Source: Collinsella aerofaciens
Lineage (GTDB): Bacteria > Actinomycetota > Coriobacteriia > Coriobacteriales > Coriobacteriaceae
Length of the DNA: 64,000 nt
Direction of reading: 5' to 3'
NCBI RefSeq assembly: GCF_009876115.1
Contig: NZ_WWSY01000004.1
Span: 1 to 64,000, forward strand
The stretch's first letter is position 1, and each line of letters begins with the position of its first letter. The translations under genes were made by a program, and so were the position numbers. Positions 17,942 to 26,920 of this stretch are shown piece after piece. The notes below the pieces were generated by a model. It ran no database searches and was not told the DNA's origin. It was given only the letters and a program-made list of their open reading frames with translations.

Positions 17942-17971
17942 AAAAAGAAGGGCCACCCGAAGGTGACCCTT
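17942..17971 (-). terminator. Rho-independent terminator with TTCG loop between rplS and rnhB
   Basis: AAGGGTCACC (17971-17962, minus strand) pairs with GGTGGCCCTT (17957-17948) around a TTCG loop, and is followed by CTTTTT. It likely gives abundant rplS mRNA with lower read-through into rnhB. Confidence 0.82.
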
Positions 17972-18005
17972 GTGTCCAAACGAGTGGACAGACGCTGCGA
18001 TCTTC

Positions 18006-18347
18006 TTAGCGCTTCTCGGGGATGCGAGCAGCCTTGCCCACCTTGTCGCGGAGGTAGTACAGCTTGGCGCGACGGACGCGACCATGACGAACGACCTCGA
18101 GCTTGGCGATCTTGGGGCTGTGAAGCGGGAAGGTGCGCTCAACACCGACACCGAAGGACATCTTGCGGACGGTGAAGGTCTCGCGGGCACCGGCGCCGGC
18201 CATGCGGATGACGTCACCCTGGAAGACCTGGATGCGCTCGCGGTCGCCTTCCTTAATGCGGTAGTGAACCTTGACGTTGTCGGCGACGCGAACCTGAGGA
18301 ATGTCCTCGCGGATCTGCTGACGCTCGATTGCGCGGATGTAATCCAT
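18006..18347 (-). CDS. rplS: 50S ribosomal protein L19
   Basis: L19 sits at the 30S-50S interface. The 113-residue product has the conserved [20 protein letters not shown] and [15 protein letters not shown] segments. The ATG at 18347 has AAGGA seven bases upstream; the upstream in-frame TTG at 18353 lies too close. It has its own promoter and terminator. A short GTGCCG/CGGCAC hairpin in the leader (18371-18394) might serve autoregulation, but this is not shown. Confidence 0.96.
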   Translation of the reverse strand: MDYIRAIERQQIREDIPQVRVADNVKVHYRIKEGDRERIQVFQGDVIRMAGAGARETFTVRKMSFGVGVERTFPLHSPKIAKLEVVRHGRVRRAKLYYLRDKVGKAARIPEKR

Positions 18348-18370
18348 GTGCAATTCCTTACTCTTCTAGA

Positions 18371-18394
18371 GGTGCCGTACCACCTTGGCCGGCA
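18371..18394 (-). promoter_or_regulatory. Short hairpin in the rplS leader
   Basis: GTGCCG pairs with CGGCAC across 12 bases on the minus strand, roughly 25 bases before the rplS start. L19 leader hairpins are known in other bacteria, so this is a possible autoregulatory site. The evidence is only the inverted repeat and its position. Confidence 0.35.
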
Positions 18395-18416
18395 CGTAGT
18401 TGAACAAACGTATTCG

Positions 18417-18444
18417 AGTATACACGCGCGGGTTTCTGCTGCAA
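18417..18444 (-). promoter_or_regulatory. Promoter for rplS
   Basis: On the minus strand TTGCAG (18444-18439), a 16-base spacer and TATACT (18422-18417) form a sigma-70-like promoter about 70 bases before the rplS ATG. Confidence 0.6.
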
Positions 18445-18490
18445 GAACAATTTTTTACGCAGACAAAAAGACAAAACCCGCACATGATAA

Positions 18491-18518
18491 CCGCCCGCCT
18501 CACGAATGAGACGGGCGG
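18491..18518 (-). terminator. Likely terminator hairpin after ppdK
   Basis: CCGCCCGTCTCA (18518-18507, minus) pairs with TGAGGCGGGCGG (18502-18491) around TTCG, with one G-U pair. The following tract, TTATCATG, is weak in T, so termination may be partial. Confidence 0.65.
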
Positions 18519-18557
18519 TATGAAGGGGCGCTACGCTAGGCGTCGATGCGCAGGGGG

Positions 18558-21308
18558 CTAGGCGTTGCGCTTGGCCTCGAGCTTGGCCTGAGCGGCAGCC
18601 AGGCGCGCGAGGGGCACGCGATAGGGCGAGCAGGACACGTAGTCCACGTCGGCCACGTTAAACAGGCCCTTGATGGACTTGGGGTCGCCGCCGTGCTCGC
18701 CGCACACGCCAAAGTGCATGTCGGGATTGGTGGCGCGGCCCTTCTCGACGGCCAGGCGCACGAGCTCCAGCACCGCCGCGTCGATGGTCTCGAAGGGGTT
18801 GTCTTTCAGGATCTTTTTATGCATGTACAGCGGGATGAACTTGGCCTCGGCGTCATCGCGCGAGAAGCCAAAGGTCGTCTGGGTGAGGTCGTTGGTGCCA
18901 AAGCAGAAGAAGTCGGCATGATGGGCGATCTCGTCAGCGACCATGCAGGCACGCGGCAGCTCGAGCATCGTGCCCACGGGAATATTGAGCCCGACGCCCT
19001 CTTCGGCGGAAACCTCGGCGATTACGCGCTCAATGACCTCGCGGGTCTGGACATGCTCGGCCGTGATGGAAACGAGCGGAACCATGATCTCGGGGCGCGG
19101 GTCGACACCCTCCTTGATAAGGCGGGCAGCGGCCGTGGCGACGGCGCGAACCTGCATGAGCGGCAGATCGCCAAAGACGACGGACAGGCGCACGCCGCGC
19201 AAGCCCAGCATGGGGTTGGACTCGACCATGCCGTCGATGCGACGCAGGCGGGCGCGCAGGGCAGTGAGCTCCTCCTCGGGAGCGCCGGCGGCCTCCTTCT
19301 TGGTGATGGCGACCTCGAGCTCGCGAGGATTATCCAGGAACTCATGAAGCGGCGGATCGAGCAGGCGGACGACCACATCGCGACCGGACATGGTCTTGAA
19401 CATCGCCAGGAAGTCCTCGGTCTGAACCTTGAGCAAGTCGGCCAGGGCCTGCTGCTTCACGGCCTCATCGTCAGACAGGATAAAGCTCTGGATGATGTTC
19501 TTGCGATCGCCCAGGAACATGTGCTCGGTGCGGCATAGACCGATGGCCTCGGCGCCAAACTCGAGCGCGAGCTCGGCATCCTCGGGGTTGTCGGCGTTGA
19601 CGCGCACGTGGTTGGCGTGACCGTCGGTCTCGTCCAAACGGATCTCATCGGCCCAAGACAGGATGGTGTCCAGGTCGCCGGTGAGCTCTGCAGAGACCAG
19701 GTCAACCGCGCCGTCGACGACGATACCCTGGGTGCCGTCGATGGAGATGACATCGCCCTCGCGCAGCACGCGGTCGCTGCCCTCGATGCGCACGACCTTC
19801 TCTGCCGCGTCAATGTGGAAGCGCTCAACGCCGCAAACGCAGGGCGTACCCATGCCGCGGGCGATAACGGCGGCATGGCTCGTCTTGCCACCGTGGCTGG
19901 TCAGGATGCCCTCGGCGGCGACCATGCCCTTCAGGTCGTCGGGGTTGGTCTCCCAGCGGACCAGAATGACCTTGTGGCCCTCGTTGGCGCGCGCGACGGC
20001 GTCATCACTCGAGAACACGACCTCGCCCACGGCGGCACCAGGGCTGGCGTTAAGGCCGCTGGCCAGGGCCTCGTACTTCTTGGAGGCGTCGAACTGCGGG
20101 TGCAGGAGCTGGTCGAGCTGCGCGGGATCGATGCGGCTCACAGCCTCCTCGCGGGTGATGAGGCCCTCCTCGACCATTTCGATAGCAATGCGCAGGGCGG
20201 CAGTGGCGGTGCGCTTGCCCACGCGGGTCTGGAGCATCCAGAGCTTGCCCTGCTCGATGGTAAACTCGATATCGCACATATCGCGGTAATGATCCTCGAG
20301 CGTCAGGAACACGCGCTCGAGCTCCTCGCCTGCGGACTCGAGGCCCGAGGTGGTCTTGAGGTCGGCGATGGGCTCGGTGTTTCGGATGCCGGCGACGACG
20401 TCCTCGCCCTGGGCATTCACCAAAAAGTCGCCATAGAACTCCTTGGTGCCGTCGGCCGGGTTGCGCGTAAAGGCGACGCCGGTCGCAGAGGTCTCGCCCT
20501 TGTTGCCAAAGGCCATGGCCTGGACGTTGACGGCGGTGCCGAGCTCGTCGGAAATGCCGTGCTGCTTGCGGTAGATGCAGGCGCGCTCGTTCATCCAGCT
20601 GCCAAAGACGGCCTGGATGGCAAGGCGCAGCTGGAGCTCCGGATCGTGCGGGAAAACGGGCTTACCGTCGGCGACCTCGAGCTCGGGATACAGGGTCGCC
20701 TCGACGTTCTCGGAGAAGATGCCCTTAAAGGTCTCGACGAGCTCCTGCAGGTCCTCGGCCGAAAGCTCGGAATCGACACGAACGCCGGCGACCAGGCGGG
20801 CCTGGGTCAGGGCGTTCTCGAATAGGTCGGCGTCGACGCCCATGACGACGTTGGAGAACATCTGGATAAAGCGACGGTAGCTGTCCCAGGCAAAACGCGG
20901 GTTTTGCGTCTGGGCGATAAGGCCCCGGACGGAATCGTCGTTGAGGCCCAGGTTGAGGACCGTGTCCATCATGCCGGGCATGGAGAACGGAGCGCCCGAG
21001 CGAACCGACACGAGCAGCGGATCGGAGGCATCGCCGAGTTTCTTGCCGTAACGGGCCTCGAGGTCCGCCTCAGCGGCAACGATCTCATCGAGTGCGCCCT
21101 CGGGCCACACATTGCCGGCACCGGAGTACTCGACGCAAGTCTGGCAGGTAATGGTAAAGCCACCGGGAACCGGCAGACCGATGCGGCTCATCTCAGCAAG
21201 GTTTGCGCCTTTGCCGCCAAGCACGAAGTTCATGGATTTGTCGCCCTCAGTGACACAGGTGCCCTGGGCGTCGGTTCCAAAACGGTAAACCCTCTTGCAA
21301 TCGCTCAC
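18558..21308 (-). CDS. ppdK: Pyruvate, phosphate dikinase
   Basis: PPDK interconverts pyruvate, ATP and Pi with PEP, AMP and PPi, working in glycolysis or gluconeogenesis of anaerobes. The 916-residue protein has the N-terminal nucleotide-binding domain (NFVLGGKGANLAEMSRIGLP), the central phosphohistidine domain with LTSHGGKTSHAAVIARGMG near residue 445, and a C-terminal PEP-binding barrel with the catalytic Cys in FGVCGEHGGDP. The Thr beside the active-site His is the site that PPDK regulators phosphorylate. The GTG at 21308 is preferred, with AGGGGA six bases upstream, over a GTG at 21329. The adjacent ppsR-like gene supports this assignment. Confidence 0.95.
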   Translation of the reverse strand: MSDCKRVYRFGTDAQGTCVTEGDKSMNFVLGGKGANLAEMSRIGLPVPGGFTITCQTCVEYSGAGNVWPEGALDEIVAAEADLEARYGKKLGDASDPLLVSVRSGAPFSMPGMMDTVLNLGLNDDSVRGLIAQTQNPRFAWDSYRRFIQMFSNVVMGVDADLFENALTQARLVAGVRVDSELSAEDLQELVETFKGIFSENVEATLYPELEVADGKPVFPHDPELQLRLAIQAVFGSWMNERACIYRKQHGISDELGTAVNVQAMAFGNKGETSATGVAFTRNPADGTKEFYGDFLVNAQGEDVVAGIRNTEPIADLKTTSGLESAGEELERVFLTLEDHYRDMCDIEFTIEQGKLWMLQTRVGKRTATAALRIAIEMVEEGLITREEAVSRIDPAQLDQLLHPQFDASKKYEALASGLNASPGAAVGEVVFSSDDAVARANEGHKVILVRWETNPDDLKGMVAAEGILTSHGGKTSHAAVIARGMGTPCVCGVERFHIDAAEKVVRIEGSDRVLREGDVISIDGTQGIVVDGAVDLVSAELTGDLDTILSWADEIRLDETDGHANHVRVNADNPEDAELALEFGAEAIGLCRTEHMFLGDRKNIIQSFILSDDEAVKQQALADLLKVQTEDFLAMFKTMSGRDVVVRLLDPPLHEFLDNPRELEVAITKKEAAGAPEEELTALRARLRRIDGMVESNPMLGLRGVRLSVVFGDLPLMQVRAVATAAARLIKEGVDPRPEIMVPLVSITAEHVQTREVIERVIAEVSAEEGVGLNIPVGTMLELPRACMVADEIAHHADFFCFGTNDLTQTTFGFSRDDAEAKFIPLYMHKKILKDNPFETIDAAVLELVRLAVEKGRATNPDMHFGVCGEHGGDPKSIKGLFNVADVDYVSCSPYRVPLARLAAAQAKLEAKRNA

Positions 21309-21383
21309 GATACTTCCCCTTCCATGCACTTACGCGCACGACCGTGGTAACGAATCGACCCGCCGAATGCGAGCCGTGAGGGT

Positions 21384-21389
21384 ACTATA
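21384..21389 (-). promoter_or_regulatory. Candidate -10 element for ppdK
   Basis: TATAGT on the minus strand lies about 75 bases before the ppdK GTG. No good -35 is present, and a cluster of direct repeats begins about 50 bases upstream of the inferred start site. This looks like a promoter that needs an activator, which is an inference. Confidence 0.5.
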
Positions 21390-21430
21390 CGGCGGGTTTT
21401 GGGCGGGCTTGCGCAGAGGGCGCTGGGGTT

Positions 21431-21478
21431 GGTAAACGTGGTAAATATGGCGGTAAACGGTAGGTAAAGTTGGTTACC
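21431..21478. repeat. Cluster of GGTAAA direct repeats upstream of ppdK
   Basis: GGTAAA occurs at 21431, 21440, 21452 and 21463, followed by GGTTACC at 21472. The steps are 9, 12, 11 and 9 bases, close to one helical turn. The cluster sits about 54 to 101 bases upstream of the inferred ppdK transcription start, a typical place for an activator or repressor. Confidence 0.6.
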
Positions 21479-21493
21479 TTATGAAGATACCAA

Positions 21494-21508
21494 TGCAAGA
21501 TGCTTGCA
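21494..21508. repeat. Perfect TGCAAG-3-CTTGCA inverted repeat
   Basis: A 6-3-6 perfect palindrome lies upstream of the GGTAAA repeats in the ppsR-ppdK gap. It may be an operator. It is too short for a terminator. Confidence 0.45.
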
Positions 21509-21604
21509 GGTCAAATGCTAGTTTATTGCTAAATCGCTTTACCATATCGTGCATTATTTTTAGGTAGTCTTTTAGAGACGGGCATTTTTAGCTACCCCAA
21601 TAAG

Positions 21605-22480
21605 CTAGCTTTGCTGGGCTCGGCGGGCGGCGCGGCGGGCACGGGCATCTTGGATTTCCTCCAAGTGGCTAATGATCTCGGCAGCGCTTTCCTCGATGGC
21701 CTTGCCATCGGTACGCACCACAAAGCAGCCTAGGCGCTTCATGAGGGCACGGGCTTCCTCAAGCTCGCTGCGCACACTCTCGGGCTCGGCATAGGAGCCG
21801 GCAACGGCACGGGCGTAGTCATCGCCCAAGCGACTATCGCGAATTTCGGAAATCACATCGACGGTCGAGATCAGACCAAACAACCGCATCGGGTCAACCT
21901 CGTAAATCGACTTCGGCGGCTCCATGCCATGCGCCAGTGGGACATTGGCGACCTTGTAGCCCTGATAGGCTAAATACATCGACAGCGGCGTCTTGGATGT
22001 ACGCGACACACCCAGCAGCACGATATCGGCACCCGACAGATCGTCGCAACCGCGCCCGTCATCGTGCTCAACGAAATACTCCATGGCCTCGATACGATGG
22101 AAATAGCGGTCATCGGTCTTGTGAATCACGCCCGCAACGCACTTGGGCGGCACACCGATGAGCGACGACAGCACGGCGAGCGTCGGACCGATCAGGTCAA
22201 CCGAACGGATATGCAGCATACCCAGGTAATCGAGCACGCGGGCGCGAAGCGCCGGATCGACAATGGTATGGAACACGGCGACATCGCGATGGTCGGCATC
22301 GACGCGCGGCCCCACAAATGACTTGACCTGCTCCACGGAGGTCACCTTGGGCAGGCGCAAAACGCGAAAAGCCCCTTCATCAAATTGCCCGGACGCCGCA
22401 AGCACCACCTCACAAGCGGTATCGCCGAGCGAGTCGGAGATAACGATAACGGTGGGACGAGCGGTGACCGGGCAATCCAT
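21605..22480 (-). CDS. Pyruvate, phosphate dikinase regulatory protein (ADP-dependent kinase/phosphorylase, DUF299)
   Basis: This protein family switches PPDK off by ADP-dependent phosphorylation of a Thr near its catalytic His, and on again by Pi-dependent dephosphorylation. The N-terminus VIVISDSLGDTACEVV and the P-loop-like GVSRTSKTPLSMYLA near residue 157 are typical. The 291-residue length fits, with a basic Ala/Arg tail at the end. PEP synthetase regulators share the same fold, but the presence of PPDK downstream makes PPDK the likely partner. It lies upstream of ppdK in the same direction but is separated by a repeat-rich region. Confidence 0.92.
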   Translation of the reverse strand: MDCPVTARPTVIVISDSLGDTACEVVLAASGQFDEGAFRVLRLPKVTSVEQVKSFVGPRVDADHRDVAVFHTIVDPALRARVLDYLGMLHIRSVDLIGPTLAVLSSLIGVPPKCVAGVIHKTDDRYFHRIEAMEYFVEHDDGRGCDDLSGADIVLLGVSRTSKTPLSMYLAYQGYKVANVPLAHGMEPPKSIYEVDPMRLFGLISTVDVISEIRDSRLGDDYARAVAGSYAEPESVRSELEEARALMKRLGCFVVRTDGKAIEESAAEIISHLEEIQDARARRAARRAQQS

Positions 22481-22514
22481 GCGGGGCTCCTTTTGCGCTT
22501 ATGCGCAGGCTGGC

Positions 22515-24611
22515 TTACTTTTTGCGGGCAAGCTCACCGATGTTGGCAATGCCGGAGAAAACGGCCTCGAAGCGGTTGAGCAGCTTAAGGCGATTATCGC
22601 GAAGCAGCTCGTCCTTGTCCATGACCATGACCTCATCGAAGAAACGGTCGATGGGCGCGCGCAGGGCGGCGAGGGCGGCAAATGCGGTCGGGTAGTCCTC
22701 GGCAGCAAGGGCGGCATCGACGGCGGTCTGAGCAGCCTCGGAGGCGTCGGCGAGCGCAAGCTCGACCTCGCCCATCAGGCTGCGGTCATACTCCGCACCC
22801 AGCTCGGGCTTGGAGATATGCGCGGCGCGGGCATAGGCGGTCGCCAGGTTGTCGAACGTCTCAGCGTCGTTCTTGCGGGCCTCGTCGAGGGCGGCGCAGC
22901 GGGCGAAGAAGACGGACGGGGCGATGATGTGCACCGCGGAGACGGCGGCGACGGTATCGGCCGGAATCTTTTCGTCGCGGGCCATGCTCACCAGGCGGCC
23001 ATGGAAGAAGTCACGAACCTGCTGGGCGACCTCGGCGGCGTCGAACTCAATGCCCTGCTCACTGTAGAGTTCGAGGGCAAAGTCGATGAGCGACGTGGGG
23101 TCGATCGGCAGACGGTCGCGCAGGATGTTGATAATGCCGATAGCGGCACGACGCAGCGCGTAGGGGTCGGAGGAGCCGGTCGGGGGCTCGCCGATGGCAA
23201 AGATACCGGCGATGGTATCGAGCTTGTCGGCGCAGGCCACGATGCAGCCAGCGGTGCCCTCGGGCAGCTCGTCACCGGCAAAACGGGGACGATAGTGATC
23301 GCGAATAGCATGGGCGACCTCGTCGTTCTCCCCCATCGCGGTCGCGTAATAACCGCCCATCACGCCCTGCTGGCTCGTGAACTCGACGACGGCGTTGGAC
23401 ACCAGGTCTGCCTTGCACAGGTGTGCGGCGCGAGCAGCGTCGGCGGCAAGATGGGCGCCCAGGTGAGCCTCGCGGGCGATAGCGAGCGCGAGCTGCTCGA
23501 TGCGCTCGGACTTGGCGAGCACGCTACCGAGCTTCTCCTGGAAGGCAACCTTGGACAGACGCTCACGGAACTCGTCGAGGGAGATCTTCAGGTCCTCCTC
23601 GTAGAAGAACTTAGCGTCGTCCAGACGGGCGCGCACGACGCGCTCGTTACCGTCGATCACTCGCTCGGCGTTCTCGGGCTTGCTGTTGGAGACGACCACG
23701 AACTCACGCGTCAGTTTGCCTTCGCCGTCATAGATCGGGAAGTAGCGCTGATTGGTGAGCATGGACTCGCAGATGATCTCGTGTGGGACCTTGAGGAACT
23801 CCTCATCGAAGGTACCGACGAGCACCGTCGGCCACTCGCAGAGGTTGATGACCTCCTCAAAGACCTTCTTAGGCGTATCGACGTGGCAGCCGGGGCGCGC
23901 AGCCTCGACCTCGGCGATACCGGCAAGGATGGCCTCGCGACGGCGCTCGGCAGAAAGCACGCCGGCGTCCTCGAGCACCTGCTCGTAAACAGCGGGGCTG
24001 GCGACCACATGGTCACCGGGGCCAAGCACGCGATGACCGCGCGTGGTGTTACCACTCGTCACGTCAGCAAACGACACGGGCACAACGTCCTCGCCCAAAA
24101 GGCAGCAGATCCAACGGACCGGACGAACAAAAGTCGCGTGCTCGTGACCCCAACGCTGAGAGCGGTAGTTGGGCCATTGCAGGCCGGCGATGGTCTTCTC
24201 GCACAGAGCGGTCAGAATCGGCGTAGCCGGTGCGGAAGGGATATTCTTCTCGGCAAAGACATACTCGCGGCCGTCGGTGTCCTCGCGACGGATCAGATCC
24301 TCGGCAGCCACACCGCACTTGCGGGCAAAGCCCTGGGCGGCCTTAGTGGCGTTACCGTCTGCATCGAACGCGATGTTTGCCGCAGGGCCGCGCTTAACCT
24401 CGTGGACCTCGTCGGTCGCAGTGGCGACATTGGCCACGAGCGCAGCCAGGCGACGCGGGCTCGAGATCACACGGACCTCGCCGTGAGCCAGTCCGGTATC
24501 GTCCAAACCCTTGGCAATCATGGTGCCGAGCTGCTTGACGGCATTGTTCAGCGGCGCGGAGGGCATTTCCTCCGTACCGATCTCAAACAGGAAATCCTTA
24601 GCGTCTGCCAT
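22515..24611 (-). CDS. glyS: Glycyl-tRNA synthetase beta subunit
   Basis: GlyS is the tRNA-binding and HD-containing subunit of the tetrameric bacterial glycyl-tRNA synthetase. The N-terminus DFLFEIGTEEMPSAPL is characteristic and the length (698 residues) fits the family. It lies three bases after glyQ on the same transcript. No T-box lies upstream of the pair, unlike in many Firmicutes. Reverse-strand frames here are open for over 1000 codons by codon bias but are not genes. Confidence 0.97.
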   Translation of the reverse strand: MADAKDFLFEIGTEEMPSAPLNNAVKQLGTMIAKGLDDTGLAHGEVRVISSPRRLAALVANVATATDEVHEVKRGPAANIAFDADGNATKAAQGFARKCGVAAEDLIRREDTDGREYVFAEKNIPSAPATPILTALCEKTIAGLQWPNYRSQRWGHEHATFVRPVRWICCLLGEDVVPVSFADVTSGNTTRGHRVLGPGDHVVASPAVYEQVLEDAGVLSAERRREAILAGIAEVEAARPGCHVDTPKKVFEEVINLCEWPTVLVGTFDEEFLKVPHEIICESMLTNQRYFPIYDGEGKLTREFVVVSNSKPENAERVIDGNERVVRARLDDAKFFYEEDLKISLDEFRERLSKVAFQEKLGSVLAKSERIEQLALAIAREAHLGAHLAADAARAAHLCKADLVSNAVVEFTSQQGVMGGYYATAMGENDEVAHAIRDHYRPRFAGDELPEGTAGCIVACADKLDTIAGIFAIGEPPTGSSDPYALRRAAIGIINILRDRLPIDPTSLIDFALELYSEQGIEFDAAEVAQQVRDFFHGRLVSMARDEKIPADTVAAVSAVHIIAPSVFFARCAALDEARKNDAETFDNLATAYARAAHISKPELGAEYDRSLMGEVELALADASEAAQTAVDAALAAEDYPTAFAALAALRAPIDRFFDEVMVMDKDELLRDNRLKLLNRFEAVFSGIANIGELARKK

Positions 24612-24614
24612 GGC

Positions 24615-25526
24615 TTACGCCACCTCGCCTTCCTGGTCGGCATTCTCGTTGACTCCGGCGACCTCGGCCATATAGGCCTCGCAGCACGCCTTGGCGACGG
24701 CGCGGACGCGCAGGATGTAGTTGGCACGCTCGACTGCGGACAGGGCGCCACGGGCATCGAGCAGGTTGAAGGCATGGCTGCACTTCATGACGCAGTCGTA
24801 TGCGGGCAGCGGCAGCTTGCGCTCCAGGCAGGAATGGCACTCGGCCTCGTAGTCGTCAAACTTCTGACGCATCATCTCGACGTTGGCGACCTCAAAGTTA
24901 TAGGCACTGAACTCGCGCTCGTTCTCGAGGAACACGTCGCCGTAGGTCATGGGCGTGCCGTCGGGCAGATAGCTCCACACCAGATCGTAGACCGAGTTGA
25001 CGCCCTGAGCGTACATGGCGATACGCTCCAGGCCATAGGTGATCTCGACGGGCACGGGGTCGACCTCGATACCGCCCACCTGCTGGAAGTACGTGAACTG
25101 CGTGACCTCCATGCCGTTGAGCCAGACCTCCCAGCCAAGGCCCCAGGCGCCCAGCGTCGGGCTCTCCCAGTCGTCCTCGACAAAACGGACGTCATGGTCG
25201 TTAGGGTCCAGGCCAATGGCAGCAAGAGACCCCAGGTAAAGCTCCTGAGCATTAACCGGCGAGGGCTTAATGAGCACCTGGAACTGATAGTAGTGCTGCA
25301 TGCGGTTAGGGTTCTCGCCGTAGCGGCCGTCGGCGGGACGGCGGCAGGGCTGCGCATAGCAGGTGCGCCATTCGGCGGGACCGAGCGAGCGCAGCGTGGT
25401 CGCGGTATGGAAGGTACCGGCACCGACCTCGGAGTCATAGGGCTGCATAATGACGCAGCCCTGCTCGCCCCAGTACTGCTGGAGGCGCAGGATGATGTCT
25501 TGGAAGGAAAGCGATGAAGCGTTCAT
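24615..25526 (-). CDS. glyQ: Glycyl-tRNA synthetase alpha subunit
   Basis: GlyQ is the catalytic class II subunit. The N-terminus [20 protein letters not shown] and the motif [16 protein letters not shown] are well conserved, and the protein is 303 residues. The ATG is at 25526. It leads the glyQ-glyS pair; a candidate TATAGT -10 element lies 47 bases upstream, leaving a leader too short for a T-box. Confidence 0.97.
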   Translation of the reverse strand: MNASSLSFQDIILRLQQYWGEQGCVIMQPYDSEVGAGTFHTATTLRSLGPAEWRTCYAQPCRRPADGRYGENPNRMQHYYQFQVLIKPSPVNAQELYLGSLAAIGLDPNDHDVRFVEDDWESPTLGAWGLGWEVWLNGMEVTQFTYFQQVGGIEVDPVPVEITYGLERIAMYAQGVNSVYDLVWSYLPDGTPMTYGDVFLENEREFSAYNFEVANVEMMRQKFDDYEAECHSCLERKLPLPAYDCVMKCSHAFNLLDARGALSAVERANYILRVRAVAKACCEAYMAEVAGVNENADQEGEVA

Positions 25527-25572
25527 GCCTCTAATATCCCCTCGTCGAAACGATTACACGGTTAGGTACTGT

Positions 25573-25578
25573 ACTATA
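25573..25578 (-). promoter_or_regulatory. Candidate -10 element for glyQS
   Basis: TATAGT is found on the minus strand in the short gap after lepB. No convincing -35 is present. The transcript leader would be only about 40 bases. Confidence 0.45.
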
Positions 25579-25585
25579 GCGGTTT

Positions 25586-26149
25586 TTAGTCGATAGCGCC
25601 GATGCGGTTGAGCGGCCAGTAGCGCACAAGCGCCACAGCGATCAAATCAGAGCGATCGACGGGACCAAAGTAGCGCGAGTCGGCAGAGTTTTCGCGGTTG
25701 TCGCCCATCACCCACACGCACCCGTCGGGAACGGTGTAGGGATAACTCACCTGGGCGCCAGGCGCTTGGACCGAAAGCGGCCAGCTCATGCCTGTCGTAT
25801 AGTCCTCGTCGAGCGCTTGGCCGTCAACGACCACCTTGCCGTCCTGCAGGTCGACCGTCTGGCCGGCCGTGGCAATAACACGCTTGACAAGAACATCATG
25901 CTCGGAAGTGGCATCGGGGTTGTGGAACACCACGATATCACCCTGTTTGACGGGCTGACCGAGCTCGAGGCTCACCTTTTGTGCCAGGATCTGGTCGCCA
26001 ATCTCGATCGTGTCCTCCATGGAGCCGGTGGGCACCACAAAGGGCTCGACCACAAAGGTGCGGATCAGGAAGGTGGCCACGAGCGCGATCGCGATGACCG
26101 CGACCCACTCAAAAGCGCCCCTCAACGCGGAATGCTGCGATGGAACCAT
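25586..26149 (-). CDS. lepB: Signal peptidase I
   Basis: LepB removes signal peptides from exported proteins. A single N-terminal membrane helix (about 15-32) is followed by PTGSMEDTIEIGD with the nucleophile Ser, LVKRVIATAGQ with the general-base Lys, and GDNRENSADSRYFGPV. The ATG at 26149 has GAGGAG five bases upstream; a GTG at 26155 would leave no spacing. The product of 187 residues is of the short Gram-positive type. It follows trmD closely and ends the rpsP-khpA-rimM-trmD-lepB run. Confidence 0.94.
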   Translation of the reverse strand: MVPSQHSALRGAFEWVAVIAIALVATFLIRTFVVEPFVVPTGSMEDTIEIGDQILAQKVSLELGQPVKQGDIVVFHNPDATSEHDVLVKRVIATAGQTVDLQDGKVVVDGQALDEDYTTGMSWPLSVQAPGAQVSYPYTVPDGCVWVMGDNRENSADSRYFGPVDRSDLIAVALVRYWPLNRIGAID

Positions 26150-26151
26150 TC

Positions 26152-26910
26152 TCACTCCTCGCCCTGCGAATACGAAGCGTCCAGAATCTCCTGCGCGTAT
26201 GCGCGCTCCTGGGGCGTAAGCCGTGCCGTCTCGATCAGGTCGGGACGCCAGCGGCAGGTGCGCTCGATTGAATTCTTACGGCGCCAGGCGTCAACCTTGG
26301 CATGGTCACCGCTCACGAGCACAGGCGGCACGCCCTCGCCGTTGAATTCAGCAGGGCGAGTGTACTGCGCATACTCGAGCAGGCCTCCGTCCTCGGCGGT
26401 CGAGAACGACTCGTCGACGTTGCTCATCTCGTCACCAAGGGCGCCGGGAATCAGGCGTACGACGGCATCGGCAACGACCATAGCGGGAAGCTCGCCGCCC
26501 GTGAGCACGTAATCGCCGATCGACAGGCGCTCGTCGGCATACGCATAGGCACGCTCGTCGACACCCTCGTAACGGCTGCACACAAACAGCAAGCGCTCGC
26601 TTTTGAGCAGGCGCTCGGCCACATGCTGTGTAAAGGGCTCGCCACAGGGGGTAAAAAACACCACGGTGGGCTTAGGACCCTCGGAGCTAATAGCCTCGAT
26701 GGCCTCGGCAATAGGCTCGACCTTCATGAGCATGCCCTGCCCGCCGCCGTACGGCTCGTCATCGACGGTACGATGGCGGTCGTGCGTCCAGTCGCGCAGG
26801 TTATACGCCTTAAAATCAAAAAGGCCGGCCTTGCGGGCGCGGCCCAAAATCGATGTGGACATGACGGGCTCAAACATCTCGGGAAAGACCGAAAGGGTCT
26901 CAATCAGCAT
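26152..26910 (-). CDS. trmD: tRNA (guanine-37-N1)-methyltransferase
   Basis: TrmD makes m1G37 next to the anticodon, preventing frameshifts. The SPOUT trefoil-knot motifs are visible: YGGGQGMLMKVEP near residue 55 and YVLTGGELPAMVVADAVVRL near residue 130. The 252-residue length fits. It follows rimM by ten bases in the typical ribosome maturation cluster. Confidence 0.96.
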   Translation of the reverse strand: MLIETLSVFPEMFEPVMSTSILGRARKAGLFDFKAYNLRDWTHDRHRTVDDEPYGGGQGMLMKVEPIAEAIEAISSEGPKPTVVFFTPCGEPFTQHVAERLLKSERLLFVCSRYEGVDERAYAYADERLSIGDYVLTGGELPAMVVADAVVRLIPGALGDEMSNVDESFSTAEDGGLLEYAQYTRPAEFNGEGVPPVLVSGDHAKVDAWRRKNSIERTCRWRPDLIETARLTPQERAYAQEILDASYSQGEE

Positions 26911-26920
26911 GTTGTCCTCC

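Larger units (their letters stand above)
21309..21604. other. Gap between ppsR and ppdK, the longest gene-free stretch of the window
   Basis: This 296-base stretch holds the ppdK ribosome binding site, the candidate -10, the GGTAAA repeat cluster and the palindrome. It is noticeably more AT-rich from about 21430 to 21600 than its surroundings. I see no reading frame worth calling in it. Confidence 0.7.

Noticed and set aside
22263..25517. A very long open frame (over 1000 codons) on the plus strand across glyQ and glyS
   Set aside because: It lies antisense to two well-conserved genes, has a repetitive shadow composition, and matches no family. It arises from GC-rich codon bias.
25527..25585. 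A T-box riboswitch upstream of glyQS
   Set aside because: The gap is only 59 bases, too short for a T-box, and no T-box motif is present.
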